18,011 nt of DNA, from contig WRDV01000009.1 in assembly GCA_009779655.1 (NCBI GenBank), positions 1 through 18,011 of the forward strand. The letters run 5' to 3'. How positions within the stretch are numbered: position 1 is the stretch's first letter; each line of letters begins with the position of its first letter. Position numbers and translations under genes: made by a program. The notes beneath the pieces are model-generated. The model made no database searches, had not been told where the DNA came from, and worked only from the letters and a program-made list of their open reading frames with translations. This DNA comes from Dehalococcoidia bacterium (GTDB lineage: Bacteria; Chloroflexota; Dehalococcoidia; Dehalococcoidales; UBA1222). Positions 1 to 8,512 of the stretch are shown here, one piece after another.

Positions 1-265
1 GTTCATCAGGTGCGGCCGGGCGATTAGCCTTATAATCCGTAAACATACTATGGCGAAAAGTAGGACCTTTCTTATCAAAAGCCACTGCCCAATGCGTCGG
101 ACGCTGGCCTGCTATTACCTTAAGCAACATAGAGGTAAAGCCGAAGACTGCATTAACTAGCTCGCCAGTACGACGCACCGAAAGCGGCGGAATTGCGTGA
201 TATGCGCGATATACTAGATTATTGCCGTCAACCAACAGTATGCGCCGCGATTTGTTATCAATCAT
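1..265 (-). CDS. polA: DNA polymerase I, N-terminal part (cut by window edge)
   Basis: The first 88 residues of a protein read leftward from an ATG at 265 and run off the window. They begin MIDNKSRRILLVDGNNLVYR and continue through RAYHAIPPLS, FDKKGPTFRH and DYKANRPAAPDE. This is the start of the 5'-3' exonuclease (FEN-like) domain of DNA polymerase I, with the early LVDG metal-binding aspartate, the RAYH motif and the YKANR segment all present. The enzyme acts in Okazaki-fragment maturation and excision repair. The polymerase domain is outside the window, so it is unknown whether the protein is full length. No Shine-Dalgarno precedes the ATG, and a TATAAT box ends six bases before it, so the message may be leaderless. 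The gene is divergent from argF. Confidence 0.93.
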   Translation of the reverse strand, partial: MIDNKSRRILLVDGNNLVYRAYHAIPPLSVRRTGELVNAVFGFTSMLLKVIAGQRPTHWAVAFDKKGPTFRHSMFTDYKANRPAAPDE

Positions 266-346
266 AGAGCCATTATAGCAGAGCCGAAGGCAAACAAAGT
301 GCTATTTTAGACTCATTCTTCACATATTCATCATTTCTGCTATACT
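266..346. promoter_or_regulatory. Divergent polA / argF promoter region
   Basis: Leftward (polA): an extended -10, TGCTATAAT, occupies 280-272 on the minus strand, and the ATG follows after only six bases. The -35 is weak (CTTTGT with a 16-bp spacer at best). Rightward (argF): TTCACA at 319-324, a 16-bp spacer and TATACT at 341-346, again preceded by TGC (extended -10). An AGGGAAG ribosome site lies just before the argF ATG. Boxes were read by eye; transcription starts are inferred. Confidence 0.6.
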
Positions 347-373
347 ATCGACAGTATTTCGCAAGGGAAGACT

Positions 374-1312
374 ATGCATACGAAAGATTTTCTTTCTATA
401 GCAGACCTCTCCAACACTGATTTACAGTTGTTGTTAGCCGAGGCTGTGGAACTAAAGGCTAAAGGGTGGAATCATGCGCTAAGCGACAAAACTCTAGCGC
501 TCATTCTTGAAAAGCCTTCGTTGCGCACGCGCATCAGTTTTGAGTTGGCTATGCGCCAGCTAGGCGGACAGGCCATATATCTTTCTCCTGCCGAAGTAGG
601 GTTAGGCCGGCGCGAATCTGTTGCGGATATAGCGCGCACGCTATCACGCTACGCGGATATTATCGTAGCGCGTACATTCAGCCAGCAAACATTAGAAGAA
701 TTGGGGCACTATGCCGATATTCCTGTTGTTAACGCTCTTTCCGATGAGGAGCATCCATGTCAGTGTCTAGCGGATCTGCTCACCATACTTGAGTATAAAG
801 GCACTCTTAAAGGGCTGACCCTAGCCTTTGTAGGCGATGGTAATAATGTTGCCGCCAGCCTAGCCTTAGGTTGCGGGTTGTCCGGTATGAACTTCAAGAT
901 TGCTTCGCCGGCGGGGTATGAACTGAATAGCACAATAGTAGAGCGCGCCCAAATTATGGCGGAGACCAGTGGGGCTGAAATCATATGCAACCACGACCCA
1001 TATTTAGCTGTACAAGGCGCTGACATAGTCTACACAGATACGTGGACCAGCATGGGGCAGGAAGCTGAGACCGAAAAACGCCTGAAGGACTTTATCGGAT
1101 ATCAGGTTGACAGCGCTCTCATGGCAATAGCTGACAGAAACGCTATATTCATGCACTGCCTGCCGGCACATCGCGGACAGGAAGTGTCCGAAGAAGTTAT
1201 AGAAAGCCGCGTTTCTGTCGTTTTTGATCAGGCCGAAAACCGCCTGCACGCCCAGAAAGCTGTTTTGGTACAACTTTTAGGAGGAGCCGGCATACTGCCG
1301 GACTACCGATAA
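374..1312 (+). CDS. argF: Ornithine carbamoyltransferase
   Basis: Cytoplasmic enzyme that transfers the carbamoyl group of carbamoyl phosphate to ornithine, giving citrulline in arginine biosynthesis. At 312 residues it has the normal family length. The carbamoyl-phosphate loop is SLRTR (residues 49-53) instead of the commoner STRTR. HPCQ is at 127-130, and the C-terminal HCLPAHRG motif carries the ornithine-site cysteine. The gene starts at an ATG with an AGGGAAG ribosome site and is first in a run argF-der-plsY-gpsA, with 34 bases to der. A short ArgA-type acetyltransferase at 11055 belongs to the same pathway but is not linked to it. An anabolic role is assumed; no arginine deiminase or carbamate kinase is nearby. 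Confidence 0.95.
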   Translation: MHTKDFLSIADLSNTDLQLLLAEAVELKAKGWNHALSDKTLALILEKPSLRTRISFELAMRQLGGQAIYLSPAEVGLGRRESVADIARTLSRYADIIVARTFSQQTLEELGHYADIPVVNALSDEEHPCQCLADLLTILEYKGTLKGLTLAFVGDGNNVAASLALGCGLSGMNFKIASPAGYELNSTIVERAQIMAETSGAEIICNHDPYLAVQGADIVYTDTWTSMGQEAETEKRLKDFIGYQVDSALMAIADRNAIFMHCLPAHRGQEVSEEVIESRVSVVFDQAENRLHAQKAVLVQLLGGAGILPDYR

Positions 1313-1346
1313 GCATCAAGCGCTACCATACAGGATAATAAGACGC

Positions 1347-2696
1347 ATGGTTGAAAAACCAAACATACCATCTATTGAAGCAATCCGCCCATTGATAGCT
1401 ATTGTGGGAAGGCAAAACGTAGGCAAATCCACTTTGCTTAACCGCTTGGCAGGACGTAGAATCGCCATTGTGGAAGACTTGCCCGGCACCACCCGTGACC
1501 GGCTGACAGCCAACGTTAGCTGGATGGGGAGGGAATTTACTCTCATAGATACCGGCGGGGTGGAAAGTGAAGGCAGCTCCAGATTCAGCGATGATATTAA
1601 CCGCCAGGTGAACACAGCCATTAAAGAAGCTTCTCTGGTTCTCTTTTTAGTGGATGCCAAGGATGGACTGCTGCCGCCAGATCAGGATATTGCTGCCAAG
1701 TTACGCGCCATTAAAGAAAACGTCATCCTGGTGGCAAACAAGGCTGATAATTATAAAGACGATCTAGTATCCGCTGAGCTGCATCAGCTCGGATTGGGAG
1801 AGCCCATCACTGTCAGCGCCTATCACGGACGCGGCATCAACGAGCTATTGGATGTCATTCTGGCGCGATTGCCTCAACCTGCTACTGTCGCGCCGAACCA
1901 ATCCGCAAATTGTCTTAAAATAGCCATCGTAGGACGTCCCAACGTTGGCAAATCCATGATGCTTAACCGCCTGCTGGGACAAGAGCGTGTTATTGTTAGC
2001 GACGTACCAGGCACCACACGCGACGCAATAGACACCTCCCTTGACTTTGAGGGTCAAAGCATGATACTAATAGACACTGCCGGCATAAAGAGGCGCGGTC
2101 GCCAAGGCGAGGGAGTAGATAAATACAGCGTTATCCGCTCGCTTGAGGCCATTGACCGTGCTGATATAGCACTACTTGTTCTTGATGCCAGCGAGCTGGT
2201 CACTGCTCAGGATGTGCACGTTGCCGGCTACATACAGCAGGCCTACAAAGGTGTTATCATTATCGTTAACAAATGGGATTTGACCAAGGCTTTGGATAAG
2301 AATGAAGTCACCCGTTGTATACGGGCAAATTTTAAGTTTGTGCGCCACGCTCCCGTCGTCTACGCGTCCGCTCAGGATGGTAGCGGTATTTCTGCCATTA
2401 TGCCTCAAGCATTAAGTATTTATCGGGAAAGGCTTAAGCGCATTGGAACAGGCGAGCTCAACAGCACGGTACAGCAAGTGCTGTCCAAACATTCGCCGCC
2501 GCATAAAGGCAGCCGCATTCTCAAATTTCTTTATGTTACACAGGCAGAAGTAAATCCTCCCACATTCGTTTTCTTCGTCAATGACGTCACTCTCATGCAT
2601 TTCTCATACCAACGCTATCTGGAAAATCAACTGCGCCAAAACTTCGGATTCGATGGAACGCCGTTACGTCTCGTCTTTAAGACTAGGAGTAAATAG
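1347..2696 (+). CDS. der: Ribosome biogenesis GTPase Der (EngA)
   Basis: Essential GTPase with two tandem G domains that helps assemble the 50S ribosomal subunit. At 449 residues it is typical in size. The first P-loop is GRQNVGKS (21-28), with PGTTRD at 46-51, DTGG at 68-71 and NKAD at 131-134. The second P-loop is GRPNVGKS (196-203), with another PGTTRD, DTAG and NKWD. A C-terminal KH-like domain of about 110 residues ends in a basic tail. The N-terminus carries about 15 residues before the usual start of the first G domain; no other start fits, and an AGGAT ribosome site lies 10 bases upstream. The first P-loop has Q where P is usual, and the second has KSM where KSS or KST is usual. Confidence 0.96.
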   Translation: MVEKPNIPSIEAIRPLIAIVGRQNVGKSTLLNRLAGRRIAIVEDLPGTTRDRLTANVSWMGREFTLIDTGGVESEGSSRFSDDINRQVNTAIKEASLVLFLVDAKDGLLPPDQDIAAKLRAIKENVILVANKADNYKDDLVSAELHQLGLGEPITVSAYHGRGINELLDVILARLPQPATVAPNQSANCLKIAIVGRPNVGKSMMLNRLLGQERVIVSDVPGTTRDAIDTSLDFEGQSMILIDTAGIKRRGRQGEGVDKYSVIRSLEAIDRADIALLVLDASELVTAQDVHVAGYIQQAYKGVIIIVNKWDLTKALDKNEVTRCIRANFKFVRHAPVVYASAQDGSGISAIMPQALSIYRERLKRIGTGELNSTVQQVLSKHSPPHKGSRILKFLYVTQAEVNPPTFVFFVNDVTLMHFSYQRYLENQLRQNFGFDGTPLRLVFKTRSK

Positions 2697-2698
2697 CG

Positions 2699-3370
2699 AT
2701 GATTGTGATTAAATTGCTTGTGGCAATGATTATAGGCTACCTGCTCGGCTCTATTCCTTTTGGGGTAATCGTAAGCAAGCTGCAAGCCAAAGTTGACATC
2801 CGTAATTACGGTAGCGGACGCACAGGCGGCACCAATGTGCTACGCACACTGGGGCGCAAGGCTTTCGTCTTAGTGGTTGCGGGAGATTTGCTCAAAGCCG
2901 CTGTCGCTGTGCTGTTGGCCGGTTGGATCATGGGTGATTCGTATTTTACAATAGGGCATATCACCCTTGGATACGCAGCGGCGCGCGCTATCGTCGGCAT
3001 CTGCGCCATCATGGGGCACATTTTCCCCATATTCGCCCGCTTTAAAGGAGGCCGAGGCGTAGCTACTTTTATTGGAGGCTTAGCCGCTATCCATCCGGTA
3101 GCCGCTTTATTCGGCAGCGAGGTTCTCATTATCGGAGCAGGGCTTTCCGGCTTTGCTTCGCTTGGCAGTCTTATTAGCGTATTCAGCGCATACGCCCTCA
3201 TGATCCTGCTTACCGTGATCTACGGCGTACCGTTTGAATATCTAATATACACGCTCTTCGGCACAATCATTATCGTCATCGCGCATCGCGACAATATCAA
3301 GCGCCTGTTGGCAGGGAAAGAGCGTAAGTTAAATCAAAAAACCGCGCCCGACTCAAGCGCAACTCCCTAA
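2699..3370 (+). CDS. plsY: Acyl-phosphate:glycerol-3-phosphate acyltransferase PlsY
   Basis: Integral membrane enzyme that acylates glycerol-3-phosphate from acyl-phosphate, the first committed step of phospholipid synthesis. At 223 residues it fits the family. The three conserved cytoplasmic loops are visible: GSIPFG plus the GSGRTGGTNVLR segment (family form GSGNxGATN), FKGGRGVAT near 117-125, and AHRDNIKRL near the C-terminus. Several hydrophobic segments lie between them. The ATG begins two bases after the der stop, with an AGGAG ribosome site inside the end of der, so translation is probably coupled. The next gene, gpsA, makes the glycerol-3-phosphate substrate. Confidence 0.93.
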   Translation: MIVIKLLVAMIIGYLLGSIPFGVIVSKLQAKVDIRNYGSGRTGGTNVLRTLGRKAFVLVVAGDLLKAAVAVLLAGWIMGDSYFTIGHITLGYAAARAIVGICAIMGHIFPIFARFKGGRGVATFIGGLAAIHPVAALFGSEVLIIGAGLSGFASLGSLISVFSAYALMILLTVIYGVPFEYLIYTLFGTIIIVIAHRDNIKRLLAGKERKLNQKTAPDSSATP

Positions 3371-3401
3371 ACTGTTTCTTTGAGTAACAAAAGGGGGAAG
3401 T

Positions 3402-4442
3402 ATGTCCAAAATATGTGTCGTAGGCACAACAAGTTGGGGCACAACTATTGCTATCATGCTGGCTCGGCATGGTTTAGAAGTATCATTGTTAGCGCGCACC
3501 GAGGAAGAAGTGTCACAGCTGCGCAGCAAAGGTTCCAACAAGCGCATAGTAGGCAATGCTGTATTCCCCGCATCGCTTAGCTTAACCGCATCTGCTGATG
3601 AAGCAGTTTCTTCATCCGATGTTATAGTTATGGCCGTGCCATCACAAACCATGCGTCAAAATATTAAGCTGGTTAAGCCTTATCTCAATGCGCACAAGTT
3701 AATTGTCAGTGCAGCTAAGGGACTCGAAATCGGCTCTAATAAGCGCATGTCCCAGGTTATTTCCGACGAAATTGCTCAAACGTACCATAAGAATATTTGT
3801 GTTTTGTCCGGCCCGAACCTATTCCGCGAGATATTGGATGGACTGCCCGCCGCCGCCGTAGTCGCGGCCCAAAGCGAGTCCACCGCCTTAAAAGCACAGA
3901 AAGTATTCAGTGGACCTAACCTTGCTGTTTATACCAATCATGACATCATCGGTGTCGAGTTAGGCGGAACGCTCAAGAATATTATCGCCTTAGGCGCCGG
4001 TATGATTGACGGGCTAAGCTATGGCGACAACGCAAAGGCTGCTTTCATAACACGCGGGCTGACCGAAATGGCGGCTTTCAGCGTGGCACTTGGCGCCAAC
4101 CCGTTAACTATGTCAGGACTGGCCGGCATGGGAGATTTGGTAGCAACATGCTCATCCAGCTTAAGCCGCAACCATCATGTCGGGCTTGAGCTAAGCAATG
4201 GCAAGAAACTTGACGAGATTTTAGCTTCCATGGCAGGTGTGGCCGAAGGCGTGACCACCACAGTAGCAGTATGGGATCAAGCGCAAAAACTGATGCTGGA
4301 AATGCCCATCACTGAGAAAATCCATACTATCATCTGTGAAAACGCCCCTGTCCGTAGCGTCATCCCTGAAATACTCGGCACATCCTGCCGACATGAGCTA
4401 ACAGGCCGCCGCTGGAAACTTTTCAGACGTAAGCCGCGTTGA
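3402..4442 (+). CDS. gpsA: Glycerol-3-phosphate dehydrogenase [NAD(P)+]
   Basis: Reduces dihydroxyacetone phosphate to sn-glycerol-3-phosphate, the backbone used by PlsY just upstream. At 346 residues it has full length. The N-terminal Rossmann fold begins CVVGTTSWGTTIAIMLARHG, where the family usually has GAGSWGTALA; the first two loop positions are therefore TT. Further motifs are SAAKGLE, LSGPN, the catalytic-lysine block GGTLKNIIALGAGMIDGL, and ITRGLTEM with GLAGMGDLVATC. The ATG has a GGGGGAAG ribosome site. The gene closes the argF operon and converges on dnaJ with an 18-base gap. That gap and the gene end form only a weak bulged stem, not a clear terminator. Confidence 0.95.
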   Translation: MSKICVVGTTSWGTTIAIMLARHGLEVSLLARTEEEVSQLRSKGSNKRIVGNAVFPASLSLTASADEAVSSSDVIVMAVPSQTMRQNIKLVKPYLNAHKLIVSAAKGLEIGSNKRMSQVISDEIAQTYHKNICVLSGPNLFREILDGLPAAAVVAAQSESTALKAQKVFSGPNLAVYTNHDIIGVELGGTLKNIIALGAGMIDGLSYGDNAKAAFITRGLTEMAAFSVALGANPLTMSGLAGMGDLVATCSSSLSRNHHVGLELSNGKKLDEILASMAGVAEGVTTTVAVWDQAQKLMLEMPITEKIHTIICENAPVRSVIPEILGTSCRHELTGRRWKLFRRKPR

Positions 4443-4460
4443 AAATGGGCTTTACTAATC

Positions 4461-5525
4461 CTATTTCTTCTTCGCCTCAAAACTTACAGCCAATTCCTCA
4501 AACAAGCTCCTCTGTTCTTTGGTAAGCTTGCTAGGTGTGACTACCGTTAGGCATACCAACTGATCCCCTTTGCCGGAACGGCGGAAATGAGGTATGCCCT
4601 TGCCTTTAAGCGTAAATACTTCACCGCCTTGACTGCCTGCAAGAATTTTAATTTGAGCATCTCCATAGATAGTCGGCACCGTCAAATCCACGCCTAAAGC
4701 GGCTTGAGCAAAGTTCACTTTCAGATTGTAAATAATGTTACTGTCTTCGCGCTTGAAAAATTCATGCGGCTTAACCCTAATGCTCACCATTAGATTCCCC
4801 GGCATTCCGCCGCGCTCGCCGGCGTGCCCTTGTCCGCTCATCTGCATACGTATGCCATTGTCAACGCCAGCCGGAACAGAAAGATTGATATTGCGTGCAA
4901 AACGCTCATGCCCGCTGCCGCGGCAGTTGGGACAGGCATCAGTAATTATTTGTCCACTGCCAGAACAACGCGGGCACGATATGACATTGGTAAAGCGCCC
5001 AAACAAACTTTGCTGAACACGCTGAACGCGCCCGCTTCCTTTGCATTCAGGACATGATTGCGGCTGCGTGCCAGGCTTAGCACCGCTGCCATGGCATACC
5101 GAACAGTTCTCACTGCGCTGGATACGAATTTCCTTATCCGCACCCAGCGCCGCCTCTTCGAAAGTCAGGTCCAGCGAAACATGGATATCCTCACCGCGCA
5201 CCGAGGCATTGCGCCCGCCGGCGGCATCGCCGAAAAAGTTGTAAAAATCCTCAAAGATACTGCCCATGCCTCCGAAACCCTCAAAGCCGCGTGTTGCACC
5301 ATCAACACCGGCATGTCCGAAGCGGTCATAAGCCTGGCGTTTTTCCTGATCGCATAATACTTGGTAAGCCTCGCTGGCTTCCTTAAACTTATCGGCAGCA
5401 TCAGCTCCAGGATTCTTGTCAGGGTGGTACTGGAAAGCTAGCTTTCGAAAAGCCTGCTTAATCTCATCACTGCCGGCGTTCCGGCTTATTCCCAACACTT
5501 CATAATAATCACGTTTGGCAGTCAT
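4461..5525 (-). CDS. dnaJ: Chaperone protein DnaJ (Hsp40, class A)
   Basis: Co-chaperone that delivers unfolded clients to DnaK and stimulates its ATPase. The N-terminal J domain (about residues 5-70) has HPD at 34-36. A short Gly/Phe-rich linker follows (FGHAGVDG to GGMGS). Next come four zinc-binding CxxCxGxG repeats, CSVCHGSG, CPECKGSG, CPRCSGSG and CPNCRGSG, and then the C-terminal substrate-binding domains. At 354 residues it is slightly shorter than E. coli DnaJ. The ATG lies 8 bases after the upstream J-domain gene's stop, with an AGGGAAG ribosome site spanning the junction. Last gene of the hrcA operon. Confidence 0.96.
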   Translation of the reverse strand: MTAKRDYYEVLGISRNAGSDEIKQAFRKLAFQYHPDKNPGADAADKFKEASEAYQVLCDQEKRQAYDRFGHAGVDGATRGFEGFGGMGSIFEDFYNFFGDAAGGRNASVRGEDIHVSLDLTFEEAALGADKEIRIQRSENCSVCHGSGAKPGTQPQSCPECKGSGRVQRVQQSLFGRFTNVISCPRCSGSGQIITDACPNCRGSGHERFARNINLSVPAGVDNGIRMQMSGQGHAGERGGMPGNLMVSIRVKPHEFFKREDSNIIYNLKVNFAQAALGVDLTVPTIYGDAQIKILAGSQGGEVFTLKGKGIPHFRRSGKGDQLVCLTVVTPSKLTKEQRSLFEELAVSFEAKKK

Positions 5526-5533
5526 CTGCTTCC

Positions 5534-5941
5534 CTACTTAACTTTTTTGGTTTCTTTAACATAATAGTCAAAAAAGACAAAGGCAAAAGCCATTTTGCGT
5601 GCCCACGACGGGGTAGCTCGATGGCGCATAATATCAACCATATACTGCGATACAGATTTCGACCGACGCGCTGTAGTCCTGCTCTTAAGCATCATCTCAG
5701 CCTGCGCCAGACGGCAATCATAAGCATCACGGCGAGCCGGATCGCTTAAGACCTCGTACGCTTCAATAATACTCTTCAGCTTGCGATTAGCCCACGCTTC
5801 CTTGCCCGGATTGTGATCCGGATGATAGCGCATAGCCTTCTTGCGAAAAGCCGTCTTAATCTGCTGCGGAGTAGCGTCACGGCGTACCGTCAGCACTTGA
5901 TACAAATCTCGACGAGCAGCCACTCGATATATCCCGTCCAA
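5534..5941 (-). CDS. Small J-domain protein embedded in the dnaK-dnaJ interval
   Basis: About 130 residues. An N-terminal J domain, RRDLYQVLTVRRDATPQQIK through AFRKKAMRYHPDHNPG, has HPD at 40-42 and ends in YEVLSDPARRDAYD. A basic middle (KSRTTARRSKSV) and a C-terminal aromatic/hydrophobic stretch (MAFAFVFFDYYVKE) follow, with a lysine-rich end. There is no Gly/Phe region or zinc-binding domain, so it is a class C type J protein, presumably a dedicated DnaK partner. No ATG precedes the J domain. The frame opens at a TTG (5941) with no ribosome site; a GTG at 5923 preceded by GACGGG is an equally good start. The family identity is clear; its client and role are unknown. Confidence 0.85.
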   Translation of the reverse strand: MDGIYRVAARRDLYQVLTVRRDATPQQIKTAFRKKAMRYHPDHNPGKEAWANRKLKSIIEAYEVLSDPARRDAYDCRLAQAEMMLKSRTTARRSKSVSQYMVDIMRHRATPSWARKMAFAFVFFDYYVKETKKVK

Positions 5942-5949
5942 TAAGTTAG

Positions 5950-5986
5950 GGATGAAGGGCTGGAAGTAATATCCAGCCCTTCATCC
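5950..5986 (-). terminator. Perfect 15-bp stem-loop between dnaK and the J-domain gene
   Basis: Arms 5950-5964 and 5972-5986 (GGATGAAGGGCTGGA and its exact complement) enclose a 7-base loop. On the transcribed minus strand, the sequence after the stem (CTAACTTATT) is not a clean U-tract. It is therefore more likely an mRNA-stabilising, processing or partial attenuation element in the operon than a full terminator, because dnaJ lies downstream. It ends 8 bases before the TTG candidate start of the next gene. Confidence 0.6.
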
Positions 5987-6027
5987 GTACTACGAAATTA
6001 TATTACATTGTGTTAGGAAGATAAAGA

Positions 6028-7950
6028 TTAAACCTCGCGGAACTCGCCTTCCACGGTACCCTCATCCGGTTTGTCACCGCCCTGAGAATCTGCACTGCCG
6101 TCCGGCGCGCCCTCCTGCGGCGCAGACTGCTGGCCTTGTTCATAGATATGACTGCCAACCTTCTGCATAGACACAGAAAGCTCCTCAGCGCTGCTCTTCA
6201 TACGCTCCACGTCATTAGCGGTAATAGCCGCTCTGACAGCTTCAATTTTTGTGTTGACTTCACCCGCAAGATCCTCAGGAATCTTGTCTTTGTTATCACG
6301 CAATGTTTTCTCTGCCTGATAAGCCGTATTGTCCGCTATATTGCGCGCCTCAGCTTCATCCTTGCGCTTGTTGTCTTCGGCGGCATGGGACTCGGCTTCT
6401 TTTTGCATTCGCTCCACCTCATCCTTCGAAAGTCCTGATGAGACAGTGATGGTAATCTTCTGCTCTTTACCGGTACCTTTGTCGCGCGCCTTAACATTGA
6501 GAATACCATTGGCATCAACATCAAAGGTAACCTCAATCTGAGGCACGCCGCGCGGGGCAGGCAGAATGCCATCCAGCACGAATTTGCCAAGCTGACGGTT
6601 GTCCCCCGCCATTGAGCGCTCTCCCTGCAGCACATTAATTTCCACGCTTGGCTGGTTATCCGAAGCCGTACTGAACACCTGTGTTTTAGATGTAGGAATG
6701 GTGGTATTGCGCGAGATAAGCGGCGTGGCAACGCCCCCCATAGTTTCAATGCCCAGTGTCAGCGGAGTAACATCAAGAAGCAAAACATCTTTGACTTCTC
6801 CCTTGAGTACTCCGGCCTGAATGGCGGCACCGACAGCCACCACCTCGTCCGGATTGACGCCTTTATTCGGCTCTTTGCCGAATAACTCCTTCACCTTTTG
6901 CTGCACCAGCGGCATACGCGTTTGTCCGCCGATTAAAATAACCTCATCAATCTGCGCGGCTGTCTTGCCTGAATCGGTAAGCGCTTGTCTGCATGGCCCC
7001 AAGGTCTTCTCAACTAGATCCATAACCAATTGCTCAAGCCTAGAGCGCGACAGTGTTATATTAAGGTGCTTAGGCCCCGATGCGTCAGCTGTGATAAATG
7101 GCAAGTTTACCTCAGTGGACTGCACCGTAGAAAGCTCTATTTTAGATTTTTCTGCCGATTCCTTAAGACGCTGCATGGCCATCTTATCGTTTCGCAGATC
7201 AATACCCTGGTCGCGCTTGAACTCATCCGCCAGCCAATCCATAATGCGCTGATCAAAATCATCGCCGCCTAAGTGAGTATCACCTGCAGTGGATTTTACC
7301 TGAAAGGTGCCGTCGCCTAGCTCAAGTACGGAAATATCAAAGGTACCACCGCCAAGGTCATACACCGCAATGGTCTCATCTTTTTTCTTATCCATACCAT
7401 AAGCCAAAGCCGCTGCGGTAGGCTCGTTGATTATACGCAGTACCTTGAGCCCGGCGATTTGACCGGCGTCCTTGGTAGCTTGGCGCTGGGCATCGTTGAA
7501 ATAAGCCGGCACAGTAATGACAGCCTCAGTCACTTTGTCGCCAAGATAGGCCTCTGCGTCTGCTTTCAGCTTCTGCAGAATCATAGCTGAGATTTCCGGC
7601 GGAGTATATTCCTTATCTCCCATGGCAACCTTCACTTCATCATTAGAACCGCGGGTTACTTTATACGGCTTGCGCTTAGCATCTTCCTCGATGCTAAGTT
7701 CTCGTCCGGCAGGCTCGTTCCATTTGCGGCCCATGAAACGCTTGATCAGGTATATCGTATTCTCAGGATTAACAATCGCCTGACGGCGAGCCACCTGCCC
7801 TACCAAGCGTTCGCCCGTTTTGCTCACAGCTACTACAGAAGGCGTGATATTACCGCCTTCCGCAGATGGAATAACCACCGGCTCGCCACCTTGCATGACG
7901 GCAATTTCGCTAAAAGTTGTCCCCAAATCAATACCAACTGCTTTACCCAT
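6028..7950 (-). CDS. dnaK: Chaperone protein DnaK (Hsp70)
   Basis: ATP-dependent cytoplasmic chaperone that works with DnaJ and GrpE. At 640 residues it is full length. The N-terminal ATPase domain begins AVGIDLGTTFSEIAVMQGG; the family usually has TTNSCVAV here. VYDLGGGTFDISVL, INEPTAAALAYG and LIGGQTRMPLVQ follow. The substrate-binding domain contains DVTPLTLGIETMGG and ends in a helical lid and the acidic tail EGTVEGEFREV. The ATG has an AAGGAG ribosome site. The gene lies 58 bases downstream of grpE in the HrcA-controlled operon. The 58-base gap is AT-rich and includes a small palindrome at 7978-7994 with no clear function. Confidence 0.97.
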   Translation of the reverse strand: MGKAVGIDLGTTFSEIAVMQGGEPVVIPSAEGGNITPSVVAVSKTGERLVGQVARRQAIVNPENTIYLIKRFMGRKWNEPAGRELSIEEDAKRKPYKVTRGSNDEVKVAMGDKEYTPPEISAMILQKLKADAEAYLGDKVTEAVITVPAYFNDAQRQATKDAGQIAGLKVLRIINEPTAAALAYGMDKKKDETIAVYDLGGGTFDISVLELGDGTFQVKSTAGDTHLGGDDFDQRIMDWLADEFKRDQGIDLRNDKMAMQRLKESAEKSKIELSTVQSTEVNLPFITADASGPKHLNITLSRSRLEQLVMDLVEKTLGPCRQALTDSGKTAAQIDEVILIGGQTRMPLVQQKVKELFGKEPNKGVNPDEVVAVGAAIQAGVLKGEVKDVLLLDVTPLTLGIETMGGVATPLISRNTTIPTSKTQVFSTASDNQPSVEINVLQGERSMAGDNRQLGKFVLDGILPAPRGVPQIEVTFDVDANGILNVKARDKGTGKEQKITITVSSGLSKDEVERMQKEAESHAAEDNKRKDEAEARNIADNTAYQAEKTLRDNKDKIPEDLAGEVNTKIEAVRAAITANDVERMKSSAEELSVSMQKVGSHIYEQGQQSAPQEGAPDGSADSQGGDKPDEGTVEGEFREV

Positions 7951-8008
7951 TTTATTATTCTCCTTTCTATTATTGCCTTTTTAATTATTAAAAATTTACA
8001 TGTTTAAC

Positions 8009-8512
8009 TTATGTATTATCTTCGCCGTTGCCTACCATTACTTTTGAAGGCCTAAGCACACGCTCATTCAGCTTGTAGCCTTTTTCCAGCTCACGCATAA
8101 CCACGCCGTCAGGCCCGGGAACGCTGCTGACTGCTTCGTGCACACACGGATCAAATACCTCATCTCGCGCTGCAATATGGCTCAACCCTAATGTCTCAAG
8201 CGTGGTCTCAAGCTTACGGGCAATACCATTGACGCCGCCCACCCATGGGTCAGATGCCATCTGCTGCGGAACATGCTCCGCAGCTCGTTCGAAATCATCT
8301 AATACCGGTAATATTTTAAGCATTAACTCAGCATTGGCATATTTGATCGCCTCCAACTTGTCCAGCTCCAAGCGTTTTTTAAAGTTAGTAAAATCCGCCT
8401 GACTGCGCTGCCAGCCATCAAGATACTCCTGCGCCTTCGCTTTGGCTTCATCAAGTTCTTGACGCAGAGCATCTGGACTTTCCGAGTAAGACTGCTCCTC
8501 AAAGCTTGGCAT
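8009..8512 (-). CDS. grpE: Nucleotide exchange factor GrpE
   Basis: Exchanges ADP for ATP on DnaK. The chosen start, an ATG at 8512 (MPSFEEQSYSES), gives 167 residues. It is preceded by GGAGGTG at 8527-8521, which fully matches the anti-Shine-Dalgarno, with an 8-base gap. The frame can be extended upstream to an ATG at 8557 or a TTG at 8569, but these have no such site. A charged coiled-coil helix (residues about 12-75) leads through WQRSQADFTNFKKRL to the beta-rich head, which has FDPCVHEAVSS and the conserved ending RVLRPSKVMVG. The gene follows hrcA closely. Confidence 0.93.
   Translation of the reverse strand: MPSFEEQSYSESPDALRQELDEAKAKAQEYLDGWQRSQADFTNFKKRLELDKLEAIKYANAELMLKILPVLDDFERAAEHVPQQMASDPWVGGVNGIARKLETTLETLGLSHIAARDEVFDPCVHEAVSSVPGPDGVVMRELEKGYKLNERVLRPSKVMVGNGEDNT

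Noticed and set aside
4429..4455. Terminator between gpsA and dnaJ
   Set aside because: Only a short bulged stem (GTAAGCC/GGCTTTAC) without a T-run is visible; too weak to call.
7978..7994. Palindrome TTTTTAAT-T-ATTAAAAA between grpE and dnaK
   Set aside because: Purely A/T, expected by chance in an AT-rich gap and not convincing as a terminator or operator.
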